From: Streptococcaceae bacterium
GTDB lineage: Bacteria > Bacillota > Bacilli > Lactobacillales > Streptococcaceae
Length of the DNA stretch: 64,000 bases
NCBI GenBank assembly: GCA_022484805.1
Contig: JAKVKP010000001.1
Span: forward strand, 124,001 to 188,000
Reading direction: 5' to 3'
The notes under the pieces were generated by a model. It ran no database searches. It was not told the DNA's origin and saw nothing but the letters and a program-made list of their open reading frames with translations. Positions 54,405-62,763 of this stretch are shown in pieces; the stretch's first letter is position 1, and each line of letters starts with the position of its first letter. The position numbers and the translations under genes are program-made.

Positions 54405-54421
54405 AATATATTGATTATTGA

Positions 54422-56434
54422 TCACGCAGCTACAGAAACAAAAACATAGCCCGGCTTTCTATCAAATGAATTCGTGCTTTGATAACGCCAAACACTTGAT
54501 AAGGTATGCCAACCACTAACATTATTAGCATATGGATCGTAAATGCGCACATTACCATTCGAATAACCATAAATCATTACGGCATGAGTAGCACCTGCAA
54601 AAGTAAATGGCGAACCAAGCATCGCCAATACAGGTAATCCGTTCTCTAATGCCGACTGGATACTTGCTTGACTATATAAAGGCGTTGGATTTAATCCATA
54701 ATACTGAATAACCTGAGTAAAGGCTTGGGCAGAGGCGCCAGGAATACCATGATTAAAATCTGAAATTCGATAGGCAGTCTGGGCTACAGAAACTGGATTT
54801 TGACCTTTGCCATAACCATTGATCACCATAGCCATTGACGTTGGGACACAACCAGTTGGCCCAATTTTATACATTCCTACATAATAATCCTTCCAGCTTG
54901 AATCCAATTGTGAAAAATATGTCGGTGAAAATTGGAGGGGATTTGGAAAATCTGCTGCTGTGCAATAGGATTTTCCAATTGATAGAGTAGCTGAATTTTT
55001 AGGAAAAAGACGAATTTCAATTGCTTCCAATCTCTTACCAGCCCCAATACTACCAACATTCATGCCATTTCGGCCCCATTGAAGCCACCCTTTACCCTCA
55101 ATATGCGCACGATAATAAATATCATAGTATTTGGCCAAATCACCAGTCAAATTAATTTTCAATGCTTCGAGACGTAGTTGCTTATCAGTTGTTCCCGCGA
55201 TCGCACCGTTACTTACAACCGACTGCCAACCAATGTTTTGAACATGTCCTTGATACGTAATTGAGCCAGACAGACCACTAGTAATACTAGCTGATAATGC
55301 TTCTACACGTAATGATTGACCTGTAGTACCAGAGATTTGACCTGCTTGTCGCACATCTTGCCAACCAATATTTTGAACATGGGTCTGATAATTTAATTGT
55401 GTTTGGCTACCATCAATAAAAGGATGACTTGTCACAAAATCGCCACTATCTTTTGCCACTAGCTTAATCTCAAGTGCTTCTAAACGAAGGCCTAGGCCTT
55501 GACTGCCGGATGAATTACCATTACTTGCCCAACTTAACCAGCCTTCATTTTGAATATGGGTACGATAATAGACATCATAATGTGTCGCTAATTCACCCGT
55601 TAAGCGAATTTGAATCGCCTCCAAGCGCAATGCTTGACCTGTGGTACCAGATAAATTACCGTTGGATTGCCAGCCCTGCCAACCGATATTTTGAACGTGA
55701 GTACGATACTCTATGTTACCAGTGTATGTCGCATCCTCTAATTGTAATTTAAGCGCCTCTAATCGATAGCTAGAGCCTGTCGTACCACTCGTTTGACCAT
55801 CAGTAACCAAAGGCTGCCAACCAATATTTTGAACATGAGTTTGATACGATATTCTCGTTTGAACTACTTGAATTGATATCTCAGCGGTTTGCTTAGTCTG
55901 CTGATCTGTAACAATTAACTTTGTTTCTCCTTTTTTTAAACCAGTAACAACACCGCTATCAGAAACAGTCACCACACTAGTATCCACGGTTTGATAGTCC
56001 AATTTTGATTGATCTGCATCAGCTGGTTCGACAGTAACATTTAATTGAATTGATTCACCAATACTTATTTTTGACTTCGGTACGGTTAATTGAATTTTTT
56101 CGATTAAAGTTGGTTGAATTTCTTCCTGTTCTGATGATGCCGTCTCTGACGATGCGCTAACTGGCTCCGAACTAGTAGCTGTTTCTGATGATTCACTACT
56201 GTCAGAACTTTCACTCTTATTTGCCTCATCACTTGTTGCAGTCGTTGATGAAATACCACTATCAGATGACAACGATTCTGATGTGGAATTTACTTCTGTT
56301 GATTTTTCAGTAGTTAAGCCTGCTTGATCCTCTTTTGATTGCTGTTCAATAGCAAAAACCTCAGTAATTGGCAACAATTGTAATAACAAAAGTATTATAG
56401 TAATAACCCGAATAATAATTTTATCCTTTTTCAT
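54422..56434 (-). CDS. secreted C39-like cysteine protease with six ChW repeats and a BIG2 domain
   Basis: A 670-residue exported protein. A signal peptide (about 1-28) is followed by a Ser/Glu/Thr-rich stalk (about 30-105), an Ig-like BIG2 domain (about 110-190), six ChW repeats (about 195-480; each with H-QN-GW and LRLEA motifs) and a C-terminal papain-like C39 fold (about 500-670): GPTGCVPTSMAMVI (nucleophile Cys), ATHAVMIYGYS (His) and YDPYAN (Asp). ChW repeats bind cell-surface or carbohydrate ligands in clostridia and relatives. No LPXTG or anchor is present, so retention probably depends on the ChW repeats. It may cleave surface peptides; being a bacteriocin-type processing protease is unlikely without an ABC domain. 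Confidence 0.86.
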   Translation of the reverse strand: MKKDKIIIRVITIILLLLQLLPITEVFAIEQQSKEDQAGLTTEKSTEVNSTSESLSSDSGISSTTATSDEANKSESSDSSESSETATSSEPVSASSETASSEQEEIQPTLIEKIQLTVPKSKISIGESIQLNVTVEPADADQSKLDYQTVDTSVVTVSDSGVVTGLKKGETKLIVTDQQTKQTAEISIQVVQTRISYQTHVQNIGWQPLVTDGQTSGTTGSSYRLEALKLQLEDATYTGNIEYRTHVQNIGWQGWQSNGNLSGTTGQALRLEAIQIRLTGELATHYDVYYRTHIQNEGWLSWASNGNSSGSQGLGLRLEALEIKLVAKDSGDFVTSHPFIDGSQTQLNYQTHVQNIGWQDVRQAGQISGTTGQSLRVEALSASITSGLSGSITYQGHVQNIGWQSVVSNGAIAGTTDKQLRLEALKINLTGDLAKYYDIYYRAHIEGKGWLQWGRNGMNVGSIGAGKRLEAIEIRLFPKNSATLSIGKSYCTAADFPNPLQFSPTYFSQLDSSWKDYYVGMYKIGPTGCVPTSMAMVINGYGKGQNPVSVAQTAYRISDFNHGIPGASAQAFTQVIQYYGLNPTPLYSQASIQSALENGLPVLAMLGSPFTFAGATHAVMIYGYSNGNVRIYDPYANNVSGWHTLSSVWRYQSTNSFDRKPGYVFVSVAA

Positions 56435-56554
56435 TTCTCCTCTTTTCTAATCATCAGCAAGCTGGTATTTTTTGAAAATCACTATCAATTCATTATTTAT
56501 TATAGCATTAATAAATTGTTATATTGGTTAAAAAAAACAAGTTCTGAAACAAAA

Positions 56555-56591
56555 AACTTATAAAAAGTCCAAACAGTCCTTTTTATAAGTT
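56555..56591 (-). terminator. intrinsic terminator after the lipoprotein gene
   Basis: A perfect 13-bp stem, AACTTATAAAAAG/CTTTTTATAAGTT, with an 11-base loop. The minus strand continues TTTTGTTT. Confidence 0.9.
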
Positions 56592-56620
56592 ACTTAAATT
56601 TATCAAATTATTAAATACTA

Positions 56621-57400
56621 TTATTGAATTGAAGCTGTCATTTTTAACAGAGCTAAATAATCCGAGTGTGTCAGCGTATATACAGTATTACCTTGATTAA
56701 AGATAAGTTGATTACTCGAATTAGAGTGAATTGTGATTTGCCCTACATTACTTGGCGCTGGCAAATATACCGTTTCTAATAAATCAATAATTGAATTAGC
56801 AATTTCAACTGCGTTATCACTAGTTGAATTAGAAACCTGAACAACTATCGACCAATTACCTTCCACCCAAGCAAGGTACGTAGAACCAGCCGCTCCTTGC
56901 TGATAACCAGTCATCCCGTGATTTAAATTAACAGCCATACCATCAGCTGGTAGATAACCAACTGCATTAATTGCTTCTTGATCAGTTGAAAATTCTTGTT
57001 TTTTGAAGGTAGCAAAGGCCACAGCAGAATTTAACGAATTTGCGTTTAAAGCCAACTGCTGATCAGTGGCAAAATAATTAATTTGATAATCCTTTGATTT
57101 TGGAGTGGTGTAACTTGCGCCAAGATAACTGTCAGTCGGACTATAAATCAAAGTCGGTAATTTTTCACCATAAAAAATATTCGCCAAATCCTTAACGGTT
57201 GCCTGCTCTGAAGCCTCACCAGAGGTAACTACCTCTGTTTCACTCGAACTAGTCACAGTATTCTCAGTTGATTTTTCTGATGATTTTTTGGATGACTGAG
57301 TTGATACTGTCTGATTACTAGTTTTCTCACTTTGATTACTACAACCAACTGTTACAGTAATTAAGCAGCATAAAATAAGCATTCGAATTATCTGTTTCAT
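56621..57400 (-). CDS. uncharacterised lipoprotein
   Basis: A 259-residue protein with a lipoprotein signal (lipobox VTVGC, Cys20), a Ser/Thr/Lys-rich linker (about 22-65) and a folded C-terminal domain I do not recognise (DLANIFYGEKLPTLIYSP at its start; NLNHGMTGYQQGAAGSTYLAWVEGNWSIVVQV in the middle, core WVEGNWSIVVQV). It would be anchored outside the membrane. Lying 40 bases downstream of the GH25-ChW gene and upstream of the ChW protease, it may act with them at the wall, for example as an inhibitor or partner; that is inference from position only. Ends at a strong terminator. Confidence 0.75.
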   Translation of the reverse strand: MKQIIRMLILCCLITVTVGCSNQSEKTSNQTVSTQSSKKSSEKSTENTVTSSSETEVVTSGEASEQATVKDLANIFYGEKLPTLIYSPTDSYLGASYTTPKSKDYQINYFATDQQLALNANSLNSAVAFATFKKQEFSTDQEAINAVGYLPADGMAVNLNHGMTGYQQGAAGSTYLAWVEGNWSIVVQVSNSTSDNAVEIANSIIDLLETVYLPAPSNVGQITIHSNSSNQLIFNQGNTVYTLTHSDYLALLKMTASIQ

Positions 57401-57440
57401 TTGATTTCCTCCAAATAATTAATCTCAACTAAAACAGTTA

Positions 57441-59615
57441 CTATTTTGCAACTAATTTGATTTCAATTGCTTCCAGTCGTTTTGATTGACCAGTTGTACC
57501 AGCAATTGCACCGTCCTGCTGCCAATCTTGCCAACCAATGTCTTGAACATGAACACGATAGTAGATATGATACTTACTCTGAAGCTCACCCGTTAAGCGA
57601 ATCTTAATTGCTTCGAGACGTTTTTCTTGACCCGACGTTCCTGTAACCGCACCATTACTAACTTCATTTTGCCAGCCAACATCTTGAACATGGGTGCTAT
57701 AAATAATATTACCAGAGTCACCAGAAATATTTATCTTCATTGCCTCTAACCTTAAGCTAAGACCTGTTGTACCAGCCGTTTTTGGCGAAGTCACCTCTGA
57801 TTGCCAACCAATATTTTGAACATGGGTACTATATTTAAGAACTGCCGTTACTGGTTTTGCTGAATACTTATGAGTAATGACTTGATTTTTTTGAATCGTC
57901 ACTGTTTGTGCAGCCGGCGTATTATAACCCGTGATTGTTATCGGAGTAAAAGTAGCTGTTGTGCCGACTTCCTTCGTTGACGTAACATTAGAACTAATTT
58001 GAGCACCAGTTGTTGCATCTACAAATTTTTCCGTAACTGTTGTCGTTTCGATTGGAACCAATTTAACTTGGATTGCTTCTACGCGTTTGTCCTGTCCTGT
58101 TGTCCCTGCAATTGCACCATCCTGCTGCCAGTCTTGCCAACCAATATCCTGAACATGGGCACGATAAACCACATGGTATTTATTTTTCAATTCGCCAGTT
58201 AAACTGATTTTTAATGCTTCCAGACGAAGACTCTGTCCAGTCGTACCAGCAATCGCACCATTTTTGACATTAGACTGCCAGCCAACATCTTGAACATGAG
58301 CGCTATAAACGATATCGCCTGAAACGCCTGATTCGGAATATGCAATCTGGAATGCTTCCATATTTAGCTGTTGACCAGTCGTACCAGCCGTATTTGGTGA
58401 ATTAACTACGCTCTGCCAACCAATTGAACTAACATGTGTTCGATATTGAAGCTGACCATTAGTAGATGGCTTCAAATCAGCAATTGGTTCTGCCACAGTA
58501 GATGGCGTAAAGCGGCCCGCATAATCGATACTTGTATCAATTGGTGCCGTTACACTCAAACCCGAATAATACATTTGAGAAGTATATTGCCAAGCGGCGT
58601 TTCCTGTATGAAGTAAATTGCTTGAAGAAGGCTTACCATATAAATACTGAGCAACCCAAAAATTTTCTGCGCCCAATTTTTGAGGCTCCATATAGCTAGT
58701 ATTACCGACCCAAGAAGCCGAACAATAATGCACCACATTACTGTAGCCATTAGCTACTAGTTGATTTTTAAAAGCAAGTGAAGTGATAGTTGCATCAACT
58801 TGCGTTGGATTCATGTCGGGATCCTCGGCATCATTTACCATTAAAGTTGAGGTAGATAATCCAAGCTCCTTAGCATAAGCCGTGTAATAATTTGCCTCTG
58901 ATTGAGCACCTGATGTTGATGAAAAACGTGAGTAGTGATAGGTTGAAACCACTAATCCAGCTGTTTTTGCCATTGCGATTTGAGTTTTAGCATAAGGATT
59001 TTTATAGCTCGTCCCTTCTGTCAGTTTAATGCAGACCCCCTTGATGCCTAATTTTTTAAGTTGATTAAAATCGGCCTGTGTCATCCAGCTTTGGTAGCTC
59101 GCAATATCAATGAAATCCTTTCTTGGTAGCGAAGTATCACTGCTTGATAAATCGTCTGGTGTATCTGTTGAAAGCAACGTCAAGCGATTAGAACTACTCA
59201 CCTTCAAACTCATATTCGTATTTTCAGGTTCTTCCTGCGCCTCATAAATCGCTTCGATATTTTTAACCGTTGGCTCAACACCTTCATATTTTCCAGAAGC
59301 ATAAAATCCTAATGGAATATTGTCTGAGAGTGTTTCGTCATCTGTTGACTCTTCTGAAGTTGTTGCTTCTTCTGAATTTTTTGATTCCTCCGTGCTATCA
59401 GAAATTGACTCAGAGGCTGATGATCCCGTGCTACTAGCTTCAGTTGATGAATCAGCTGGCTCACTTTCAGAAGTTGAGCTTTCAGCAGTAGATTTGCTAA
59501 TACTACTTGAACTATTACTAGCATCGTCGGCTAATATATATGAAGTCCCATCAAAAATAGGGAATAAAATGACTAAAATGAGTATTTGATATATTAAGCG
59601 TTTATGTTTTTTCAA
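57441..59615 (-). CDS. secreted GH25 muramidase with six ChW repeats
   Basis: A 724-residue exported lysozyme-type enzyme. Signal peptide (about 1-30), Ser/Glu-rich stalk (about 30-95), GH25 barrel (about 165-375) with DIASYQSW (active-site Asp), IKLTEGTSYKNP, YHYSRF and the catalytic Glu in VNDAEDP. Then come three ChW repeats, a MucBP-like module (VTEKFVDATTG to THKYSAKP) and three more ChW repeats; HVQDIGWQDWQQDG occurs in two of them almost unchanged. It should cut the glycan strands of peptidoglycan, as autolysin or against other bacteria. I choose TTG 59615, with GGAG 8 bases before; the ATG at 59630 precedes the ribosome site. Confidence 0.9.
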   Translation of the reverse strand: MKKHKRLIYQILILVILFPIFDGTSYILADDASNSSSSISKSTAESSTSESEPADSSTEASSTGSSASESISDSTEESKNSEEATTSEESTDDETLSDNIPLGFYASGKYEGVEPTVKNIEAIYEAQEEPENTNMSLKVSSSNRLTLLSTDTPDDLSSSDTSLPRKDFIDIASYQSWMTQADFNQLKKLGIKGVCIKLTEGTSYKNPYAKTQIAMAKTAGLVVSTYHYSRFSSTSGAQSEANYYTAYAKELGLSTSTLMVNDAEDPDMNPTQVDATITSLAFKNQLVANGYSNVVHYCSASWVGNTSYMEPQKLGAENFWVAQYLYGKPSSSNLLHTGNAAWQYTSQMYYSGLSVTAPIDTSIDYAGRFTPSTVAEPIADLKPSTNGQLQYRTHVSSIGWQSVVNSPNTAGTTGQQLNMEAFQIAYSESGVSGDIVYSAHVQDVGWQSNVKNGAIAGTTGQSLRLEALKISLTGELKNKYHVVYRAHVQDIGWQDWQQDGAIAGTTGQDKRVEAIQVKLVPIETTTVTEKFVDATTGAQISSNVTSTKEVGTTATFTPITITGYNTPAAQTVTIQKNQVITHKYSAKPVTAVLKYSTHVQNIGWQSEVTSPKTAGTTGLSLRLEAMKINISGDSGNIIYSTHVQDVGWQNEVSNGAVTGTSGQEKRLEAIKIRLTGELQSKYHIYYRVHVQDIGWQDWQQDGAIAGTTGQSKRLEAIEIKLVAK

Positions 59616-59743
59616 TTGCCCTTCTCCCATATAAAAAAATAAAATAATACGACAACTCTATATTAACATATTTTCTTCATTATGATTAAAAATTTATTTC
59701 AAACACTAATTAATATTTAATCATAATAACAAACTATAAAAAA

Positions 59744-59771
59744 ATATCATTACCTAACTCGATAATGATAT
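59744..59771 (-). terminator. intrinsic terminator after mecA
   Basis: A perfect 9-bp stem, ATATCATTA/TAATGATAT, with a 10-base loop. The minus strand continues TTTTTTTATAG. It lies 15 bases past the mecA stop. Confidence 0.88.
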
Positions 59772-59785
59772 CTCCTATTTTAATA

Positions 59786-60448
59786 TTAAAAATTCTTACG
59801 AATCACTTCAATTGCATCATATTGCAATATTGGTTGTCCATATTCAACAAGTACATCACGCGTAATACTTGTTTTTTCACCATATTCAATTACCCTGCCA
59901 AGAATATCTTGAACTTGAGTTTGACCTAGTTCTAATTGATTCAACAAAATAATGAGATAAAATTTACCATTTAATTTATAAAGCTCAGTGGCATCCGCCT
60001 CTATAAACAAGTCTTTGGCTAACGTAATAATATCTTCAAAATTATTAAACTCTATTGAAAAATAAACAAATTCCTGAACTTCTTCAGTTTTTTCGTCATT
60101 TATCTTTTGATTATTATCATCAGCTTTATCTTGTAATTCATCGGCGCCCGGCTGTTTTTCCATACTTTTAAGAATGCGCTCAACAGTGTCTTCCATCGCA
60201 ACATCATCTCTTGATACATAGACTTCTAAACTATTATCTTTTGGCACTACCTGAAAACTTAAAACGCTTGAATCTTGAAATTCATCAGCAATTCCAGCTT
60301 CGTCTAAAATCGTATAGAAAAATTCCTCAACAGCTTGTTGATTACTCATTAAATCAATTAAAGTTAATCCTCGATCTGCTAAATCTTCTTTAGTGATAGT
60401 AATTCTAACATTGCCATCATTAATGTGTTCCAGTTCCATATGAAACAC
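59786..60448 (-). CDS. mecA: ClpC adaptor protein MecA
   Basis: A 220-residue adaptor that delivers substrates such as the competence sigma factor ComX to ClpCP. The N-terminal substrate-recognition domain is clear (MELEHINDGNVRITITKEDLADRGLTLIDL, core DGNVRITITKEDL), a Lys/Asp-rich linker follows (about 95-125), and the C-terminal ClpC-binding domain ends FGQP-like (VEYGQPILQYDAI). Lactic acid bacteria with competence genes use MecA to limit transformation. It is monocistronic with its own terminator. The same window encodes the comG pilus, though not next to it. Confidence 0.92.
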   Translation of the reverse strand: MFHMELEHINDGNVRITITKEDLADRGLTLIDLMSNQQAVEEFFYTILDEAGIADEFQDSSVLSFQVVPKDNSLEVYVSRDDVAMEDTVERILKSMEKQPGADELQDKADDNNQKINDEKTEEVQEFVYFSIEFNNFEDIITLAKDLFIEADATELYKLNGKFYLIILLNQLELGQTQVQDILGRVIEYGEKTSITRDVLVEYGQPILQYDAIEVIRKNF

Positions 60449-60509
60449 CTCGATTCTTTCTTATTTTTATAGACTTTAAAGTGAGTATAACAAATAACTT
60501 TAAATAATT

Positions 60510-60526
60510 CTAGCTAGAAGAGCTAG
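60510..60526 (-). terminator. possible terminator after alr
   Basis: CTAGCT and AGCTAG arms with a 5-base loop, 13 bases past the alr stop. The tail on the minus strand is AT-rich but has no clean T-run. Confidence 0.4.
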
Positions 60527-60538
60527 TCTATTTAATTC

Positions 60539-61648
60539 TTAATCTTTAACCTGATAAACACGAGGAATTCGGTCAGATAAGCCACAGGTAATTTCATAAT
60601 GTATCGTTTGACTAAATTCGGCTACAGAAGCCGCCGTCACTTCGTTATCTTGGTCCTTACCAATCAGCGTCACCTTAGAACCAATTGGAAATGCCTTAGG
60701 TAAACGAATCATCAATTGGTCCATACAAATCCTACCAATAATTTCACAATATTCGTCATCAACTAAAACGCTAAAGCCTTGTAGACGTCGTAACCAACCG
60801 TCCGCATATCCGATCGGGACAGTCCCAATCCATTCATTTTTCTTTGTTTCATAGGTCGCACCATAGCTAATAAATTCAGCCTTGCCAACCTGCTTCACAT
60901 ACGAAAGCTGACTAATTAATGAGAGCGCTGGTTTTAAATCAAATGGTAGATTTAACAAGGTACCCGAAGGATTTAAACCATACATGCCAATGCCATAGCG
61001 AATTAAATTCCCATCACATTGCTGGTGCCAAAACGTGGTTGCAGTATTACTGACATGAACATATTTAGGCTGTGCATTTAAGGCTAATTTCAATTGTCGA
61101 AAACGTTGCACTTGCTGATTAAAATAATCATCAGTTTTTTCGTCTGCTGTCGCAAAATGTGTAAAAACACCCTCCAATTGAATATTCAATTGATTAATTA
61201 ATCGTTCAGCTGATTTTATTTCTTCAGCCGTTCTCAGTCCTATCCGCCCCATACCTGTATCAAGCTTAAGGTGAACCTTGAGCTCTGATAAATTCAATTT
61301 TGAATCCAAGGTTTCTAAAAAATATAAGCTGGCTACCGTTAAGGTAATTTGATTCTTCTGTGCTAACTCCACATAAGCAACTGGAATTTCACTCAAAACT
61401 AAAATTGGACTGGTAATACCGTGCCTTCTTAAATCTAAGGCTTCATCTAAATTGGAAACACAGAGTCCACTTACGCCCGAAGCAAGAGCAGTTTTGGCAA
61501 CTTCAACAGCACCGTGCCCATAACCATTCGCCTTAACCACTGCAAAAATTTCTGAATTATTGCTATGCTTTTTTTCCTGTTCAATATTCCAACGGATTGC
61601 CTCTAAGTCAATTAAGGCAACAGTCGGGCGATGCTTTGAATTAATCAT
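60539..61648 (-). CDS. alr: alanine racemase
   Basis: A 369-residue PLP enzyme converting L- to D-alanine for peptidoglycan (used by Ddl, encoded at 39620) and for D-alanylation of teichoic acids. The PLP lysine is in FAVVKANGYGHGAVEVA (Lys about 39), the second catalytic base Tyr in SYGATYETKK (about 262-271), and the substrate block CMDQLMIRLP follows. Fold-III barrel plus C-terminal beta domain, of normal length. The start overlaps the acpS stop by 8 bases; acpS-alr is a standard couple in streptococci, lactococci and bacilli. Confidence 0.96.
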   Translation of the reverse strand: MINSKHRPTVALIDLEAIRWNIEQEKKHSNNSEIFAVVKANGYGHGAVEVAKTALASGVSGLCVSNLDEALDLRRHGITSPILVLSEIPVAYVELAQKNQITLTVASLYFLETLDSKLNLSELKVHLKLDTGMGRIGLRTAEEIKSAERLINQLNIQLEGVFTHFATADEKTDDYFNQQVQRFRQLKLALNAQPKYVHVSNTATTFWHQQCDGNLIRYGIGMYGLNPSGTLLNLPFDLKPALSLISQLSYVKQVGKAEFISYGATYETKKNEWIGTVPIGYADGWLRRLQGFSVLVDDEYCEIIGRICMDQLMIRLPKAFPIGSKVTLIGKDQDNEVTAASVAEFSQTIHYEITCGLSDRIPRVYQVKD

Positions 61649-62003
61649 TCACTGTTACCTCCCCTTCAATGATAACAAAAGCAATGACATTGTGATCTGT
61701 GTGACTTAACGATATTTCTGCGTGACCACTTAACTCCGGTAGTTTTGAAAAATAGGGTGCGCCATTTGCTCGATTCAATATCTCAATATCTTGAAAACTA
61801 AGTTTACCAATACCTGTACCGTATGCTTTGGAAAATGCCTCTTTAGCCACCCATCGACCTGCTAAATACTCAATTTTTCTTTTAGTATTTAATTGATTAA
61901 AAACTTGATATTCATTATCTGTAAGTACGCGTGAAACAAAACGTGGTTTTTGAATCAATTCTGAAAATCGACTCAGCTCCTCCATATCAACGCCAGCTTT
62001 CAT
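61641..62003 (-). CDS. acpS: holo-ACP synthase (4'-phosphopantetheinyl transferase)
   Basis: A 120-residue enzyme that activates ACP (encoded at 16594) by moving phosphopantetheine from CoA to its serine. Motifs: GVDMEELSRF at the N-terminus (the metal Asp, normally GIDIVEI), LAGRWVAKEAFSKAYGTGIG (about 48-67; Glu-Ala-Phe-x-Lys core) and LSHTDHNVIAFVI near the end. The N-terminus starts a few residues later than in many homologues, but ATG 62003 has AGAGGG upstream. Translationally coupled to alr. Confidence 0.94.
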   Translation of the reverse strand: MKAGVDMEELSRFSELIQKPRFVSRVLTDNEYQVFNQLNTKRKIEYLAGRWVAKEAFSKAYGTGIGKLSFQDIEILNRANGAPYFSKLPELSGHAEISLSHTDHNVIAFVIIEGEVTVND

Positions 62004-62015
62004 GCCATCCCTCTT

Positions 62016-62225
62016 CTATATTTCTTGATAAGCTTGCTTTAATAGAAAACCTAGACCTACAACAAGGGCAATTTCCAATGCCGAAGCATTCGCGATTCCA
62101 AATATTAGACCGCAAACCCCTGCAATAAGTAAGGTTAAAATGCAAACCCCCGCTGTCTCTTTAATATCTTGATTAAAAAACAAAAAATAACACCCTAGTA
62201 AGATGAGAATTAAAATAATTTGCAT
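62016..62225 (-). CDS. small membrane protein of unknown function
   Basis: A 69-residue protein with a hydrophobic N-terminal segment (about 2-17) and two further segments (about 25-45 and 47-63). No motif recognised. The start codon follows the stop of the 50-residue gene directly (TAAATG), and its stop is 12 bases before acpS, so all four genes (50-residue, this one, acpS, alr) look like one operon. The coding reality rests on this tight packing and on plausible membrane topology. Confidence 0.6.
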   Translation of the reverse strand: MQIILILILLGCYFLFFNQDIKETAGVCILTLLIAGVCGLIFGIANASALEIALVVGLGFLLKQAYQEI

Positions 62226-62378
62226 TTACTTACGATCCACCTTTTCGTTATTTTCCATTAATTGAATACCTAATTCACGTAGTCTCTGCCTCAATTCGCT
62301 GGCTTTTTCTTGATTATTTTGCATTAAATAGCCCAAAAATTGATTTAACGTCTTTTCATATTCATCTTTGCTCGTCAT
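62226..62378 (-). CDS. small charged protein of unknown function
   Basis: A 50-residue, mostly charged, helical protein (SKDEYEKTLNQFLGYLMQNN, then EKASELRQRLRELG). I do not recognise it. ATG 62378 has AGAGGA about 6 bases upstream; an adjacent ATG (62381) is less well spaced. Its stop is fused to the start of the next gene (TAAATG), a strong sign that it is translated. It heads the acpS-alr operon under a good promoter with two direct repeats. An amphipathic or coiled-coil partner role is possible. Confidence 0.65.
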   Translation of the reverse strand: MTSKDEYEKTLNQFLGYLMQNNQEKASELRQRLRELGIQLMENNEKVDRK

Positions 62379-62404
62379 CATAAATCCTCTATTCCAAACC
62401 TTAT

Positions 62405-62433
62405 ACAGATTTATCTTCTGATGATAAATCTGT
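62405..62433 (-). promoter_or_regulatory. leader hairpin of the acpS-alr operon
   Basis: A perfect 11-bp stem, ACAGATTTATC/GATAAATCTGT, with a 7-base loop. It lies between the promoter and the first start codon. There is no T-run on the minus strand, so it is not a terminator; it could stabilise the mRNA or be a protein-binding site. Confidence 0.5.
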
Positions 62434-62455
62434 TCTGGCTATGATTTTCCTTTAA

Positions 62456-62496
62456 TTATAAAGAATGAGAACAGACTTTGTAAAGCAATGAGAACA
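62456..62496 (-). promoter_or_regulatory. promoter of the acpS-alr operon with direct-repeat operator
   Basis: On the minus strand TTTACA and TATAAT are spaced by 18 bases. The -35 is bracketed by two identical 10-mers, TGTTCTCATT (plus-strand AATGAGAACA at 62464-62473 and 62487-62496), 23 bases apart and so on about the same DNA face. No known regulator matched. Confidence 0.6.
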
Positions 62497-62524
62497 AAAC
62501 TTAAGTAATTTAATTGAATAAAAA

Positions 62525-62554
62525 AGAGGTGTGGCATTGCTGCTCAACCTACCT
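62525..62554 (-). terminator. probable terminator of the histidine operon
   Basis: GAGGT and ACCTC arms with some inner pairing; the minus strand continues TTTTTTATT. It is about 210 bases past the hisE stop. The bases between (62555-62763) hold only a weak 63-codon frame overlapping hisE. Confidence 0.55.
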
Positions 62555-62763
62555 CATTAAATATACTTTTATTAACGGAAAAATTCAGTGGAATATGCCA
62601 ATATTCTATACTAAAAGCTCACTAAATCATATTATTGATCAAGCCTACAATGCTAGAATCATTAACCTTTCCTTCAGGCACGTGAATAAGCTCAAAAATA
62701 TTAGTATCAGTCAGAACAAACCAATTCAATCTTTTCGATATTATTGGATTTTTTTGATCTCTA

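Larger units (their letters stand above)
53779..54421 (-). other. 643-base non-coding region between secA and the ChW protease gene
   Basis: No open frame of 60 codons on either strand. From right to left it holds the protease terminator, then two copies of a head/tail repeat (54202-54367 and 53981-54244) with internal base pairing, then an AT-rich part with the presumed secA promoter. None of the known housekeeping RNAs (tmRNA, RNase P RNA, SRP RNA) is recognisable in it. Confidence 0.6.

Noticed and set aside
54422-56434. Bacteriocin-processing ABC transporter (C39 domain)
   Set aside because: The C39-like domain is C-terminal in a secreted ChW protein. There are no membrane or ATP-binding domains, so it is a surface protease, not an exporter.
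59309-59589. Open frames on both strands in the Ser-rich stalk of the GH25 protein
   Set aside because: Low-complexity Ser/Glu coding creates open frames in other phases. No start signals support them.
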